From Setophaga petechia (lineage: Eukaryota > Chordata > Aves > Passeriformes > Parulidae): a stretch of DNA of 64,000 nucleotides. How positions within the stretch are numbered: position 1 is the stretch's first letter; each line of letters opens with the position of its first letter. Below, in pieces: positions 25,478 through 41,560 of this stretch. The notes beneath the pieces are model-generated. The model saw only the letters and a list, made by a program, of their open reading frames with translations. It was not told the origin of the DNA and did not search any database. A program made the translations under genes and the position numbers. The stretch covers positions 28,263,121-28,327,120 of the forward strand of contig JANCRA010000004.1 in NCBI GenBank assembly GCA_024362935.1, written 5' to 3'.

Positions 25478-26262
25478 ATCATAGACTCTAGAATTGTCTG
25501 GGTTGGAAGGGACATTAAAGGTCATCTAGTTCCAATGTCTCTGTGATGGGCAGGGACACCTTTCACTAGACTGGGTTGGTCAGAGCTCCATCCAGCCTGG
25601 CCTTGAACACTTCCAGGGATTGGGCATCCACAACTTCTCTGGGCAGCCTGTTACAGTGCCTCACCATGCTCACAGTAAAGAATTTCTTCCTCACATCCAA
25701 TTTAAACCTCCAGTATTGCAGTTTAAAGCCATTCCTCCTTGTCCTGTCACTACATGCCCTCGTAAAAAATCTCCCTCCATCTTTATTGTAGGCTGCCTTC
25801 AGGTACTGCAAAGCTGCAGTTAGGTCACTCTGAAGTCTTTTCTTTTCAAGGGTGAACAATTCCAATTCTCTCAGCCTGTCCTCATAGAAAAGGTGCTCTG
25901 TCACTCTGCTTATTTTTGTGCCCCCCTTTGGACTCTTTCCAACGGTTCCATGTCCTCCCTGTGCTGGGACCCCAGAGCTGGCTGCAGGGTTCCAGGTGGG
26001 CTCTCACCAGAGCAGAGTAGAGGGGCAGAATCCCCTCCCTCCCCTGCTGCCCACGCTGCTTTGGATGCAGCCCAGGACACGTTTGGCTCTCTGGGCTGGG
26101 AGTGCCCATGGCTGGGTCATGTCCAGCCTCTCACCCACCAGCATCCCCAAGTCCTTCTCACACGGCTGCTCTCAATCTCCCAGCCTGTGTTGATAGCAGG
26201 GGCGGCCCCGACCCAGGTGCACGACCTCGTACTTGGCCTTGAAAATGAAGCTTTGTTGATAC
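25478..26262 (-). mobile_element. CR1 LINE fragment (3' end to RT region)
   Basis: Reverse-complement CR1 starting aaaatcatagactctagaat and gggttggaagggacattaaa. It runs to cgacctcgtacttggccttg. Its minus-strand translation gives the familiar CR1 C-terminal region (YEDRLRELELF, RHCNRLPREVVDA), interrupted. The 25940-26110 part is nearly identical to 50930-51100, so the two belong to one young subfamily. Confidence 0.93.
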
Positions 26263-26689
26263 TCCTTAAGGTTTGTGTTGGCTTTTTTCCCCCTGCTTTT
26301 TCATTTCTCCAATTTGATGACTGGTGTTACAGATACATATAAAAAAATCATTTGCAACTAGATGTACAGCTGCGTATCTTTGTGTTGCCCTCTGAATTAC
26401 TGCTAGTCTATACTGATTAGTTTGTTTAATAGCACGAAATTACCTATATGTGCCGAAGGGCTGGCACATGAAATTGCCCTTCTGCAGGACCTGATTCCAG
26501 GAGCGCGAAACACCTGCAAACTTTGGCGTTTTAAAAGCTAACCTAGCCCAGCCTGGTGCACTCTGCAGCAGCTTGTCCCAAGAAATCACACAGATGTTCG
26601 GGTTGGATTTGATAAGTAATACTTCTGCCCACAACAGCCTCTCCCGGGACTGCACTACTTTTGTAGAGTCGCCTTTCACTTCGCAGCGT
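26263..26689. other. sequence upstream of the HINT1 promoter
   Basis: About 430 bp between the CR1 end and the CpG island. I see no repeat or exon in it. Confidence 0.5.
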
Positions 26690-26926
26690 TGATCCCTGCG
26701 CAGAACCTGCAGTAGCTCTTTCCCCCGGATCCCTCCGCGATTCCCGGGTCAGCGAGGGCGCGGCAGTGAGGTGGGCGGGGCCCAGCGGGACAATGACAGG
26801 CAAAATCGCCAATCAGACGGGCGGACATGGCCAGGGGCCGGCGTCGGCCCAATGAGTGCCGAGGGGGCGTGGCCATGGGGGAAGGCGGGGCTGAAGGCCG
26901 GCGGGAGCCGCGCGGGAGCTGCCGCC

Positions 26927-30244
<3,318 letters not shown>

Positions 30245-30369
30245 GATTTGTACACTGCAGGAGTTAACTGCATGCATACAAGTTACCACCAAATAGATTT
30301 AATATGTTGTCCATCAATCTGGCCACTGTTAGTGTATTGTTTTTTTTTTAATGTGTGTCTACACAGGGT

Positions 30370-30438
30370 AATAAATGCTCTGAACAACATTCGCACAATA
30401 AAGATTAAGCATGTGGGAACATCTCTGTGTGGTGTGTC
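30370..30438 (+). terminator. HINT1: HINT1 polyadenylation region
   Basis: Two AATAAA hexamers at 30370-30375 and 30397-30402 lie 126-158 bases after the stop. A GT-rich stretch (gtgtggtgtgtc, about 30426-30437) follows the second one, as expected for a downstream cleavage element. The 3' UTR is therefore short, about 170-180 nt. Confidence 0.85.
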
Positions 30439-33400
30439 TTACTGATGGAAACACTTCTGAAGTTGAAATTATGTTCTCTGAAGTTTAAAGCACAAAACAT
30501 GTTTCAGTCTGCTAACAAGTGTTCTGTAGGTACTGATTTGCCAAGGCATTCAAAATCTAAAGGTGCAAACACTTATCAGACTTTAATGTCTTCTGGGAAG
30601 AAATCTAAGCTTTTAGAATGTGGTATGTAAGTATTTGTAAAGCCAGTGTAGGCTGCTGCTGAAACTTCTAAAAAGTGAAATTCCAAACATGCTGTTCAGG
30701 GCCGCGCCAGTACAGTATGTTGGGAACAGACATTCTGAGGCTCCATTTTTCCACTGAGAATCGGTATTCATAGTCTTAATGGCAACTGCTACAGTTCTGT
30801 AGTGCATGGGTGATTTTGATCAAATTGAGGACTTGAAATTAAAATACTGAACTGTTACAAGATGTTCAAGGCATTTCTTGGCATGTAAGCAACATGATAT
30901 AAAATGTATATATGTATCTTTTAGATTCCAGATTTTAGTGAACAAATCTTTCAGTTAATAGTACTTTTTCTGTTGCTGCATACAGTTGTTCATGCAACAT
31001 GGTCATCAGATCTCCAAGACAATATTCAATTTTCTTGAAGTTGGGAGTACAGATGTGTCTGCCAGTGTAAAAATAGAGCACCTGTTCTTTCTAATAAAAT
31101 TAAGTCACAACTGACTAGTTTTTATGATCAAGATACCTATAAGCCTCAGATGCCTTGATAAAAGCTGGTTGCTTGTGAGCATCATAAGTGTTAAAGAAAT
31201 GTGGGAGTGTGTATAAAGACTGTACACATAAAGGCAGTGAATTTTATTTTCTTTTCAGATATAACTTGAAAGTTTGGTAAAGCCATTTGAGTTCATTCAA
31301 CCAGAAAATACTCTGTAAGTACTTCAGAATGTTCTGAGCTTTCAGAGTTTTACCCTGAGATGTGACTTAAAGGAAAATCAGCTGGTGCTTCTGAAGGAGG
31401 TTGGTCTATAGTTGAGTTAGGAATAAGCACATGGTTCTCTAGTGGTAGCATAATGGCTCTTCTCTTGTTTAAGTTGCATAGAAGTAAAGAAGAAAACCAC
31501 CCAAACCCCAGAGGTACAGCATCCCTGAGTAGAAGCTGAATGCATATCACAAGAATGAAGTATCACAAGCAGACACAGTGGGGGTGCAAAGGGTTTGTGG
31601 CTGGCAAACTGGCTATCAGAATGAGTTCATGGAAGGCCCTTGAGGATGGTGAGATGAACTGTTGGCATCCACATATGGGAAAGCACATGTAACATATGTG
31701 TACTGCTTTGACTTCCCTAATTTCTGTTGTATGTGTCCTTTTTACCAACACTGGCATATGTGATTTGAAGCGTGACTGGTGAAGTTTTCACAGCTGAACA
31801 CGGTATGAAAGTAACTATAAAACTTCTGTTGCTTTACTTGGAATCTTGGGTGATGTGTTTGCAGATCTATGCAGATACGTGCTTTGGGAAGGTAAAAAGA
31901 CTTCGAAGTGAGGGCAGAACCATGAATCCTGCAAAGATAGCCATGAGGCCAGCTTGCTAGCCAATTTAATTGTGCTTAGGTTTCAGATGAGTGCTTTCTG
32001 GATTGATGCTCAAATGATTCTGAGTTCAGACCATGGTGTACTCATGTGGGAAAAATAAATCAAAGGAAAACTCTTCCCTGATTTGTGCATGTAGGAAGTG
32101 GGAAAACTGGGCATTAGCTGAAACCTTCTGCCTCAAAATCATTTTCCAGTTTGTTGCTGAAATGCAGACCAACCTCCTTGTCATCAGTTTTCTTCTGCTT
32201 GCATTGCTTTTACTTTTGTGGCAAGGTGATGACTCTAGTACCGCTAGTCTGTGGTTTCTAAGGGCGCTTAACAAAGAGATGTGTTGACTGCATCACAAGG
32301 AGACAGCAAACTTCATCTTAGGAAAAACCAGGGCAATGGGCATAAGAAAGTAGTTAAACTACATGTCCTTTTACTCTACATTAGTGATAGATCAGAAACA
32401 CCCAGTGGAAGATCTTGATCTCTCAAGTAGTCAAATGTTGTTAAATGACAAAAGCCTGTGAGCAATCCAAGGATTTCACCTGTATATAATCTTCATGGGC
32501 TGAAGGTAGAAACAATTTACCTGACTTAAGTACAGGCTGATGTATAATCTGTGTCCACTTAATGGAAGGATTGAGCTAGGCAACATCTAACATTAATCTC
32601 TGTAAACTCCCTGATGTATCAGGAGGTTTTTCCTGTTTATCAGAGAGGAATGCAGTAGAGAATTTGTTAGGAAGCAACAACGAGTTTTAATGTGGCTTGT
32701 TGTTTCAGGAAGACTGCATTATTACTGTAAGCTGTACTGGTTTCTGGTGGAATTTGTGTCTAATCTTCCAGATAATCTGTTACATTGCTGTTAATCAGAG
32801 ACAACCTGACTATCTGAGAGCTACACTGCGTGTGTGAAATTTATGTCAGTTTTTAAAATGTCAGATACTGAGTTTGAAGTAACACTTCCTAGGGTGTGAA
32901 AATTTGCATTCTTTTGGGTATTGAACTGTCCAGTCTTTTTGTGCCAAGCTGTCTACATGGACCCACGGAGTTCTTGAAAATCCCATGACAGTAACAATTG
33001 CAGGTTTGGAAAGTCATCCTGACTGAGGCTACATTTGTCTTATTTTTACCTTTCTGTTTGCTGTTTTCTTGTGTGTTAGAACTCATTTTTGTGGACCACA
33101 CTCAATTTTTATGGCATTTCTCTCAGGAGCAGTGTGTTGATATTTTAGTTGATTGTGTTTATGTTTGCTATGGATTTAAATACCAAGTTCTGTCTTCATT
33201 TATTTTCTGCTCCAGTTACTGGCGGGGGGGGAACCAGCATTGCAACAATTCTTTTTCCTTCTTAACAGATAGGAAATGTCTGGTAAACTGGCAAAATTTT
33301 ATCTTGTTTTATTGTCACTTCCAGTTAATAATTTCTTTCCTTTTGAGAAACTATGGGTACTCCAGCTATTTCACAGCTGAACTTGAAAGAACTGGGGGAA

Positions 33401-34324
33401 AATCAAAATCTAGGCTAATGGTGTTGTGCAGAGCTGTTTGTCAGTTTTGGCCATTAGGTATGTGCCCTATACCTGTCTGTCATCAGGGATTTGAAGAGGA
33501 AATGTGGTTTTTCATTGGACTGTGATGTGGTTACACACAACATTTAGGTTAATTACAGGGTTGACAGGTGAGAGAAAAAACTTGAGTCTGAACTAAAATT
33601 CAGTCTTTTATGTAGAAGTTGAAGAGGGAGTGATGATTTAAGGCAAAGTCTGAACTAAAATTCAATCTTTTAAGTAGAAGTTGAAGAGGGAGTGATGATT
33701 TAAGAAGTCACTGCTTTAGTAACTGGGTTAGGACCATGATTCTTTGGTGATAGGAAAGTTGAGAAATACTCCTTTTGATTGGGAAGCTTCAAGATTGCAA
33801 ATTGTCCTGAGAAACAGAAGATCTTGAGAGAAAAAAATATGGAGAGATTCCAGAAAAAAGAGACCACCTCTTCTCTATTTGTGGTAAAAGTGAAAAAGAG
33901 CTGGCAATTCTGCGTGCAAGGGATAAAAAACATTAAGTATTGGCCAGTGCGGGTGTTCTGTATGTTGGAAACCTAGCAACACCTATGAAGATTGTTGTAC
34001 ATGATGGTCTTGGATTCTGATGTGTTACAGAGTAGATGTGAACATGGTTAATTTAGTCTTGCTAAACTTGCTCAAAACACAGTCTTACTGGAGAGAACGC
34101 TCTTAGGATGTGAAAGATAAAGGGACAAAAACTGAGGCTGGAGTTGTAGTTGCTGACCCCTTTTTTGTGAAGGATTTGTAGTGTTGGTTTGTTTGAAGAT
34201 GAAGTACTGGTCAGTCTCTTACAACAGACTTCAGTATCAGAGAAGATAGTTGAGAATAATTGTACTCCAAAACAATCAGGGATTTTTATTTTGTTGTCAT
34301 GGTATCTGTACTTCTGTCAGATTT
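30439..34324. other. intergenic sequence downstream of HINT1
   Basis: AT-rich, without recognisable exon, RNA gene or repeat family except the 62-bp tandem duplication at 33586-33703, listed separately. Confidence 0.55.
33586..33703. repeat. 62-bp tandem duplication
   Basis: The unit beginning gtctgaactaaaattca at 33586 is repeated from 33648 with only a few differences (cagtcttttatg against caatcttttaag). The second copy breaks off near 33703. Confidence 0.95.
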
Positions 34325-35262
34325 TCATAGAGCAGAATCATAGAATATTCTGAGTTTGAAAGGACCCATCAGGATCATGGACTCGTGGTGCTGTGCAGGA
34401 CACCCCAAGAATCGCTCCCTGTGCCTGAGAACATTGTTAAAATGCTTCTTGAACATGGCTTGGTGCTGTGACTACTTTACCAGTGCCAAGCCACCCACTT
34501 GGTGAAAGATCTTTTCCTGATATCCAACCTAAATGTTTTGTGACTCAGCTTCATGCCATATCCTCAGGACCAGTCACTGGTCATGCGAATGAAAAGATTG
34601 GTCCCTGCCCCTCTGTTTTGCCATGTGTGGATGTTGAAGACCTCACTGAGCTTTCCCCTTAGTCCCTCCCCTCCTGGCTGAACAGACTAAGTTACCTCAG
34701 CTGCTCCTCATACTGCTTCCCCTCCAGACCCTTCACCATCCTTGTGGCCCTGCTTTGGATGCTCTCCAGCAGCTTCATGTTTTTTCATATCGTGGCACTT
34801 AAAACTGCCCCCAGCAGTCAAGGTGAAGCCTTGCCAGTGCAGAGCAGAGTGGGACAGTCCCCTCCCTTGCCTGGCTGCTGATGCTGGACCTGATGCACCC
34901 CAGGACACAGTTGGCCCTCCTGGCTGCCGGGGTGCTGCTGACTTGTGTTCAACACACACTTGATCAGGATCCCCAGGACCCTTTATGCAGCACTGCGCTC
35001 CAGCCTGTTGTCCTGAGGTTTGTCCATACACCCAGGGTTGGCCCATCCCAGGGGCAGAATATGGAACTTGCCCTTGTAAAACTTCATAGGATTGGGGTTG
35101 CTGATTGCCCAGCCCTCTGTCAAAGTCTCTGCAGAGCCTCCCTCTCTGTACTTGAGGGCCTTGACAGCTCCTCCCAATTTAGTGTTGTTGGCTAACTTAA
35201 TATTCCTTTGAGTCCTCTGTCCAAGACATTTATGAAGATGCTGAAGAGAAGTAGGCCTATTG
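34325..35262 (-). mobile_element. CR1 LINE fragment
   Basis: Reverse-complement CR1: cagaatcatagaatattctg, tttgaaaggacccatcagga, then gaacagactaagttacctca, ttgtggccctgctttggatg, and on to gtccaagacatttatgaaga. It shares the caggacaccccaagaatcgc type of 3' end with the copy at 2061. Confidence 0.9.
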
Positions 35263-37825
35263 AATTTTGTCAGTGTAAAAATTCTGTTATTGTGAAGAAG
35301 ATAATAAATTTTTTAGAAACTTAATGAAACATCTTACTGATGTTTGAAAGATCTACACTATATGTGGAAAATTCCCATCCTTTTGGGTCATAGATGAGAA
35401 GGAGAACATACTGCCTTGCTTTATGGCTTGTATTTTGTAGAAAGCTCTAAAGGCCCCCAGAGTTGTATCCTCTTGCAAAATAGGAACAGGTCTGTCAGTT
35501 CATTCATGAAATACGCATCTGCTTCAGGTGCTTTATTTTTCTTCTCTGAGAGTGCCAGTCTTTAAGTGCTGTTTTATGTAAGGAAGTATGATCAGTGTTT
35601 TAGACAATGTCAGCTAGCACTTTCTGAGGCATCTGAGTTGGACCCACAGGCTTTAGTCTCTTACAAGGTCATTTATCCTTGCAGAGTGGAGATACTGCTT
35701 TATATCCCTATATACTGCTTCTGTTTTATTCTTAGAGTAAGATCTAAACTGCAGTGTGTGGCATGTATAGAATAGCAATTCTAGAAACACAATTTCAGGA
35801 AGAAAATATCTGTGGGGAAAAGGAGAAGTAGAGATTATAGGAAAAATCCTCTTTATTTTATTGCATGACGTAGTATATTTCTGTTTTTTCTCTCTGGGTA
35901 CTTTGCTAAGTGCTCAGGTGTAGGAATCCGGAAGTGAAGCTCCTGAGAATGGTTTCTCTTTCATGGTATAGCTCCATGCTAGGTAGGGTGTCCCCCTGTG
36001 AGATAACTTTTTTGGCAAGCTAAGGGAAGCTCAGTGCCTTGATTTGCATCAAAACTTATCCACCTGTCCATAACATTTATGTACTCTTGCACAGACCTGA
36101 GGTTCTGGTGAGCTATGGTGACAAACCTAACATCACAATACTTGGAATGCATTCAGTGATTAAGTTGCAAGTTGTACTGCTACTTCCAATAATATTATTT
36201 ATTTTATCTTCATAATATTTTCTGGAAAAGGATTTAACTTGATTTAATTTTTAGTCCTAAAGCTATATCCTGTCAGTTGTGTTTGGGTCTTAGTTTATTT
36301 AGAACTGTTTGGTTTATGCTTGATGGAATTAATCACTCATTACTGCCTTTTTTGTAGTTAGAAAAACCTCATTTGATTCTTAATATTGTGGGGTTTTCTG
36401 TCATTTAGCAGCACAGCAGCATCCACGAAATTACTTCTGTTTTTATTCACAGTAGAGAAAAAACATGCATTTGCTTTTCCAGCTGTGACATGACAACATT
36501 CAAGTTTTGAATCAGAAGATGTGCAGTGAGAGAGAGTCATGGTACAGTTCACTTTCTGCTCTGAGACACCTTGTTGATTTCATCTTGGTCTCCCTGGAGA
36601 CTCCACTTGTCTTTAAGTCATAAGCTAGCCTAGGGCCTTCCTCTGTTATTTCTGCACAAACAGAATGGAATTTCAGCTTCATGGCCAAACAAGATCCATT
36701 GGACTGTATCCAGTACTTAGAATGCTTATTTATATTCAGTGAAGCTTAGCTTGGAGAAATGTGGAAAATACTATCACTCTGGTCTAGATGTGTTGAACAC
36801 TAACATGAGGATCAGGCTAATGTTTTGCAAAGGAAGATGGGAACAACAAGAGTGTAGAATTATATTCCTGTATTTGAAGCTCAAGTTGTCTATCTCACAG
36901 TAACAGTATTTGGGATAGAATATGGTGACTGCTTTAAGTGCTAAACGTAGGATGCAGGGGTAGACATTTTTTGATAATTAGTGTTTTCCTTCGGACAGCT
37001 TTTTAATTAAAAGGAGAAAAAGTTCTGACTCTGTGATATGTGTCCTGATATTGCTGAGGTGATAGTATGTAACATCTCACTTTGTGTGTGAGTTACGCTG
37101 TAATCAAACTTGTCCTCTTTGAAAAAATACAGGTAAACACAGACTAAACACTATCTTTCTGGAGATAACGAGACCAAACAAATTGGTTCCTTGGACATTA
37201 AAGCACTTGTGTGTCAAGGATGGTGTTTCTGTCTGAGGTTTTTGGATCTGGCTGAGCTACACATCTGTCATCTTTACTATCATTATCTTCAGACTTGAAA
37301 GAGAGGCCATGTGTGTTACAGAAACCATCTGCATAAGTAGAAGAGTGTCCTTTTTATTGGAGAGAAATAAAAAATATTTATGAAGTTCTTCCAGACCTTT
37401 ACAGCAGCACATTCATCTTTGTAAGAGATTTCAGCTTAGACTGGTTATGATTAGTGGTACTACTTCTTCATCAGTATGTTAAGAAAGTGGTTTCCTGAGT
37501 TTATCCATGTTATTATTGCTGGAAAAGAAGAAATGTAGCAAAATAATGATACTTGTCTATAAAAGAAGAGACTTCTTGAGTCAGCTTGTAGATGAGATCC
37601 CATGAAAAGTAGCTGTGGAGAAGTCTAAGACAGCTTTTTGATTGTCAAGAACAGCCTCCTTTGGGCACAGTAACAGCATGTTTTGATATTCACAGACTGA
37701 GGGGATGTGTCAGGGGGTCCACATGGTTGAATGGGCAACTCTGAACTCAAGTGCAAAGACCACTTCTATACCAGTGGAAGGAATGGATAGGAGGGAAGAA
37801 ATGGAGGGAGGAAGGAAGAGAGGAA
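35263..37825. other. non-coding sequence, nothing recognised
   Basis: AT-rich intergenic sequence; open frames are short and unsupported. Confidence 0.55.
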
Positions 37826-37829
37826 GGGT

Positions 37830-39563
37830 CATTTCCCATGTGTTGTTGAAGAGCCCAGTGCAGCTGGAACTGAAATCTGTGATAGATGAGAAGGGCAACA
37901 AGGACTGTTAGGGCTGTCTAAGCAGCAAGAGCAGTCTAATAAACATGTAGACCTGATGAAAAGATGAGGTAGTAGACCTAGTGACACAATAGGAAATAGA
38001 AAAGGCTGAGTAGCATTTTTTGCTCTTTCTTTACTGGTAAGTTCTGCTATCAGGTCTCCTAAGACTGTGTACACAGAGACCAGGCTTGGACTATGGCATA
38101 GAAAGCTTGAGTTAAAGACTTAAACTAGACTTTTGGAGAAGGTCATGGGACTGAATGAAGTGCATCCAGTGCTACTAAGGATACTGATCAATGTCACTGT
38201 GAAACCTTTCTCTGTGGCATTTAAACAGTTACAATGCCAGGGTGAACTACATTATGATTAGAAGAAGGCACGCATCACAGCTAGCGGATTTGGGGAATTT
38301 CAAGCTTAATTGAAGTCTCCAGGAGATCATTGAGCAGTCTTCCTGGAAATAATTTCTACACCCATCAGAAAAAGGTGATCAAGAAAAGCAAGCACAGAGT
38401 TACCTGTTCAGATTGTGCCTGACCAACCTGATGGTCTCATACAACGATGTGATTAACAGTGAGAGTGTGGAGAGAACAAAAGAGAACACAGCCTCTTTGT
38501 ATCTGAAGGGGACAAACATGACTGGATTGGTAGAATTCCAGGTGGGTGGAAAACTGGCTGGACTTAATGGTTTAAAGGGTAAGGGTTCAAATAGTAGCTG
38601 GTTAGGCATGGCATTCCTCAGGTTTTTGAATTGCTGATGTTTACTGTCTTCATCAATCACCTAGAAAATGGGACGGAGTTTGCCCTCACAACATTCACAG
38701 GTGACATAAAATTGGGAATGGGAATGATTGATAAGCTGGATGTCAGGGCTGGTACTCAGAGGCATGAGAAGTTGAAAGAAAAGACTGATTGGGACCTTTT
38801 GAAGTTCAACAAAGGTTCTGAGCCCTGCATTTGGAAGGGATCAGTCTCATACAGCAGCTGCACTGGGGATTGACTGGCTGCAAAGCTTTCTTGCAAAGCA
38901 GAATCTCAGAAGTCTGGTGAACAAAAAGTTGAAGACAAGTCAGCAGGATTCCCTTTGCAGCCATGAAAGCTGAGCCCACCCTGTGCAGCATTAGGAATGG
39001 TTTAATTGAGGGAATTCATTAATCCTCTAAATTCAGCATTTATGAGGTGTTGCCTGGAGTGCTTTGTGCAGCTTGGGCTCATTAGTATGAGAAAAATGCA
39101 GACGTACAGGAAGGAGTTCAATGGTGATCCACTGAGACAGTTGCTGAAGTGCACAATATTCAAAACTCTCAGACTCTCAAACATTCAGACTCTTGAAGAA
39201 AGTCTGAGAAATTGTTTTGTTTTGAAGAGGGAATGGTTTGAAGGGGGCTTTATCTCTGCAGCTTTTTAATGGATGGTTGTAGGGAATTCAGGCTTTTGGA
39301 GGTGTAGAGGGAAAGGGTAAGAATCAATTGGCTGATGTTGCAGCAGGTGAAGTTCTGAGTAGGAATATTAGGAAAGATTTCATGGTGAGAAAGGTTAAAT
39401 GCTAGAGAAGATTGCTTAGAGAGACTGTGGAGACTGCAAATGATGCTCAAAACTTGACAAGACTCAGCAATGTTATCTGACTTAAAAGTTGTCTCTCATC
39501 TGAGCAGAAATGTGGACTAGAGAGTCTCTAAAGATCTCTTCCAACATTGTTCTGTGGTTCCAT
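37830..39563 (+). mobile_element. old CR1 LINE copy reaching into the reverse transcriptase region
   Basis: Longest CR1 copy here, on the plus strand. Broken translations align with CR1 ORF2: QLELKSVIDEKGN, EVHPVLLRILINVTVKPFSVAF, CLTNLMV, then FINHLENGTEFALTTFTGD and LLKFNKGSEP, ending with the 3' UTR-like aagatctcttccaacattgt. Multiple stops and frameshifts show that it is dead. Confidence 0.8.
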
Positions 39564-41300
39564 TAGCAGCAGCATAATCTTCTACAAAGAGTAAAAATAA
39601 AGTGATGGAAAGAAAGCCATAAGGCAAAAAACCCAGTCAAAATTACAGAACTGAAACAAAAAACATGTGAGGAAGAAGAGTTAGTTGTATCTGAAATCCT
39701 GTAATTTTGAAATTTAAATGTAATGAGACTTTATACATTTGTATAGAGTTTATGACATATCTTCTGTCTTGAGGCAGAGAGAAAAGCCATATTAAGCTGC
39801 ACATTGTTAGCCACAATTAATTATAAATCAATGGCTGGAAACAATCAGAATGTGGAACACATTTATTGCAAGCACAAAAAAAAGAGAAGAGAACCCAAAG
39901 AAATGGAACAAAGGAGAATTAGAGCTCTTATGCAGTTATGAACAGACTGGATATTCTGTGTTGAAAGATGCATGATTGTTTCTTGTTTTATAGGATATAA
40001 ATTTTAAAAGAAGCATGAAGAATCTGTTCCTACCCCCCTTGCATTCCCTCGTGGATTTGCGGCTATCTTGGGATGCTAGTCAGCCCCTGTTACTTCTCAT
40101 GTGAACTCAGAAAAAGCAGATTAATTTGATATTGTATTAATAAACTGTCTGGTAGTGGTTACAGACAAACAAAAAGCTGTTCTGTGGGAGTTCTGAAGCT
40201 CCAATCCCTGAACTTTTGGTTGGATCTTAGTCCTCTTGTGTCTTCATAAGAAACAGTGAAAACTTGTAAAAAAAAGTGAAAAGTTGTACTTGTTACATAC
40301 TTGCCAATATTGTAAATCTTGCAACAATTTATGAGTTACTTTGTTTAGTTGGTACTGTGATGTAATCAAACAGGAAAAAATATCCTCTGTGAACTAGATT
40401 TTTCTATCTTTTGAAATAATAATAGAGGAGGATTGAGGAATAGAAAAATGACAGTATTTTGTGAGCACAAATGTTGAAAACTATCTTCACAGCCCTGAAA
40501 GAAGTGACATGCAGCAGTTGACTGGGTACTTGTGGCTGCCAGACATTAAAATCTGTCCTCTTTTCTTTCCCTAAAAAACATAAGTTACTGATGGCTAGCA
40601 CTACATTTTTTGACTTGCTGTGATCAGTCTGAAGTTTTTGTAGCTCCCATTTGAAAAACACTGGGATGGACTTAAACAAAATAACTCTAAATTAGGCTTT
40701 CACAAGGACATTTTTTATTAGTTGTTTATCCTAGACTTCTAGACCGTTATGAAATGTACTGCATCTGATGTGTTTCAAAAGTGATATGACAAAATGAGGT
40801 TATTACAAAATGGAATTTTGAGAATTTGGTCCATTGTAAATGGAACAATGAATAACTGAACAAAATAGAATGAGAAAGACTTTGACAATCACAAATTTAA
40901 TAATTATGAAGTGTAATGGAAAGGAAGAAGGTGAATCTCAAGACAGGTAACAGGATAATGGGATGCTGAGAGAAAATTAAATAAATATGGATTACTGAAC
41001 AAGACCTCAGGTCCAGGTACTGGGTATTGCAGTAAGTATAGTTTTAATGAGTATTTTGTTGAAGTGTTTTTCAAATGCTCTTTACAGACATTTACCTTTG
41101 TAATTTACACTGATTTCTGTGGGATCCATTCAGACCTTTCTGAGCACTTGTAAAAATTCCTCATGTCCTGTCTGGCTACACCAGGGCATATTAAAATATT
41201 AAAATGTGTGAAAAATCATTCCAGTAGTGAGAATACTGTTTTCCAGTGAAAGACTTCCTGATTCTAGTGTGCGTTCTGTAACTGAAAATGACATGGGCTT
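39564..41300. other. non-coding sequence, nothing recognised
   Basis: AT-rich intergenic sequence between an old CR1 and an orphan CpG island. Confidence 0.55.
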
Positions 41301-41304
41301 TGTA

Positions 41305-41560
41305 GGCGGGTGCCGTGAAAAACGCCTCACCCAGGTGTCGGCGGCGGAGCGCTGTTGTCGCTGTGTTTCCCGGGGCGCGGTCCCGCTGCCGTGGAGCGGC
41401 GGGCGAGGCGAGCCCGGCTCCGCGCTGCGCTGCCCGGCCGCGGCCACGCGGGGGCAGCCCAGGAGCGCGCTTGGGCTCTGCCCTCCGGCGCGGCGGCTCC
41501 TGCATGCTGATGGCAAAAGTTGTAACAAAGAGAGGTGCTGCGGGCTTTTAAATGGCTTCT
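41305..41560. promoter_or_regulatory. orphan CpG island, likely promoter
   Basis: About 250 bp of very CpG-dense sequence in an AT-rich region, 11 kb beyond HINT1, not matching any repeat here. A GTAAGT donor lies at about 41814 on the plus strand, and a GGTGAGG donor at about 41330 on the minus strand, so either direction could start a spliced transcript. Frames of 78-138 codons across it reflect GC content and have no recognisable product. It could be a lncRNA or an unannotated alternative promoter. Confidence 0.6.

Noticed and set aside
25893..26342. 149-codon plus-strand frame
   Set aside because: Antisense translation of a CR1 copy; the true CR1 frame is on the minus strand and is broken.
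26771..26926. N-terminal extension of HINT1 from an in-frame upstream start
   Set aside because: There is no ATG at 26771 (it reads GTG), and the in-frame ATG at 26852 lies beside a CCAAT box. The family starts at MADE with an optimal Kozak at 26927.
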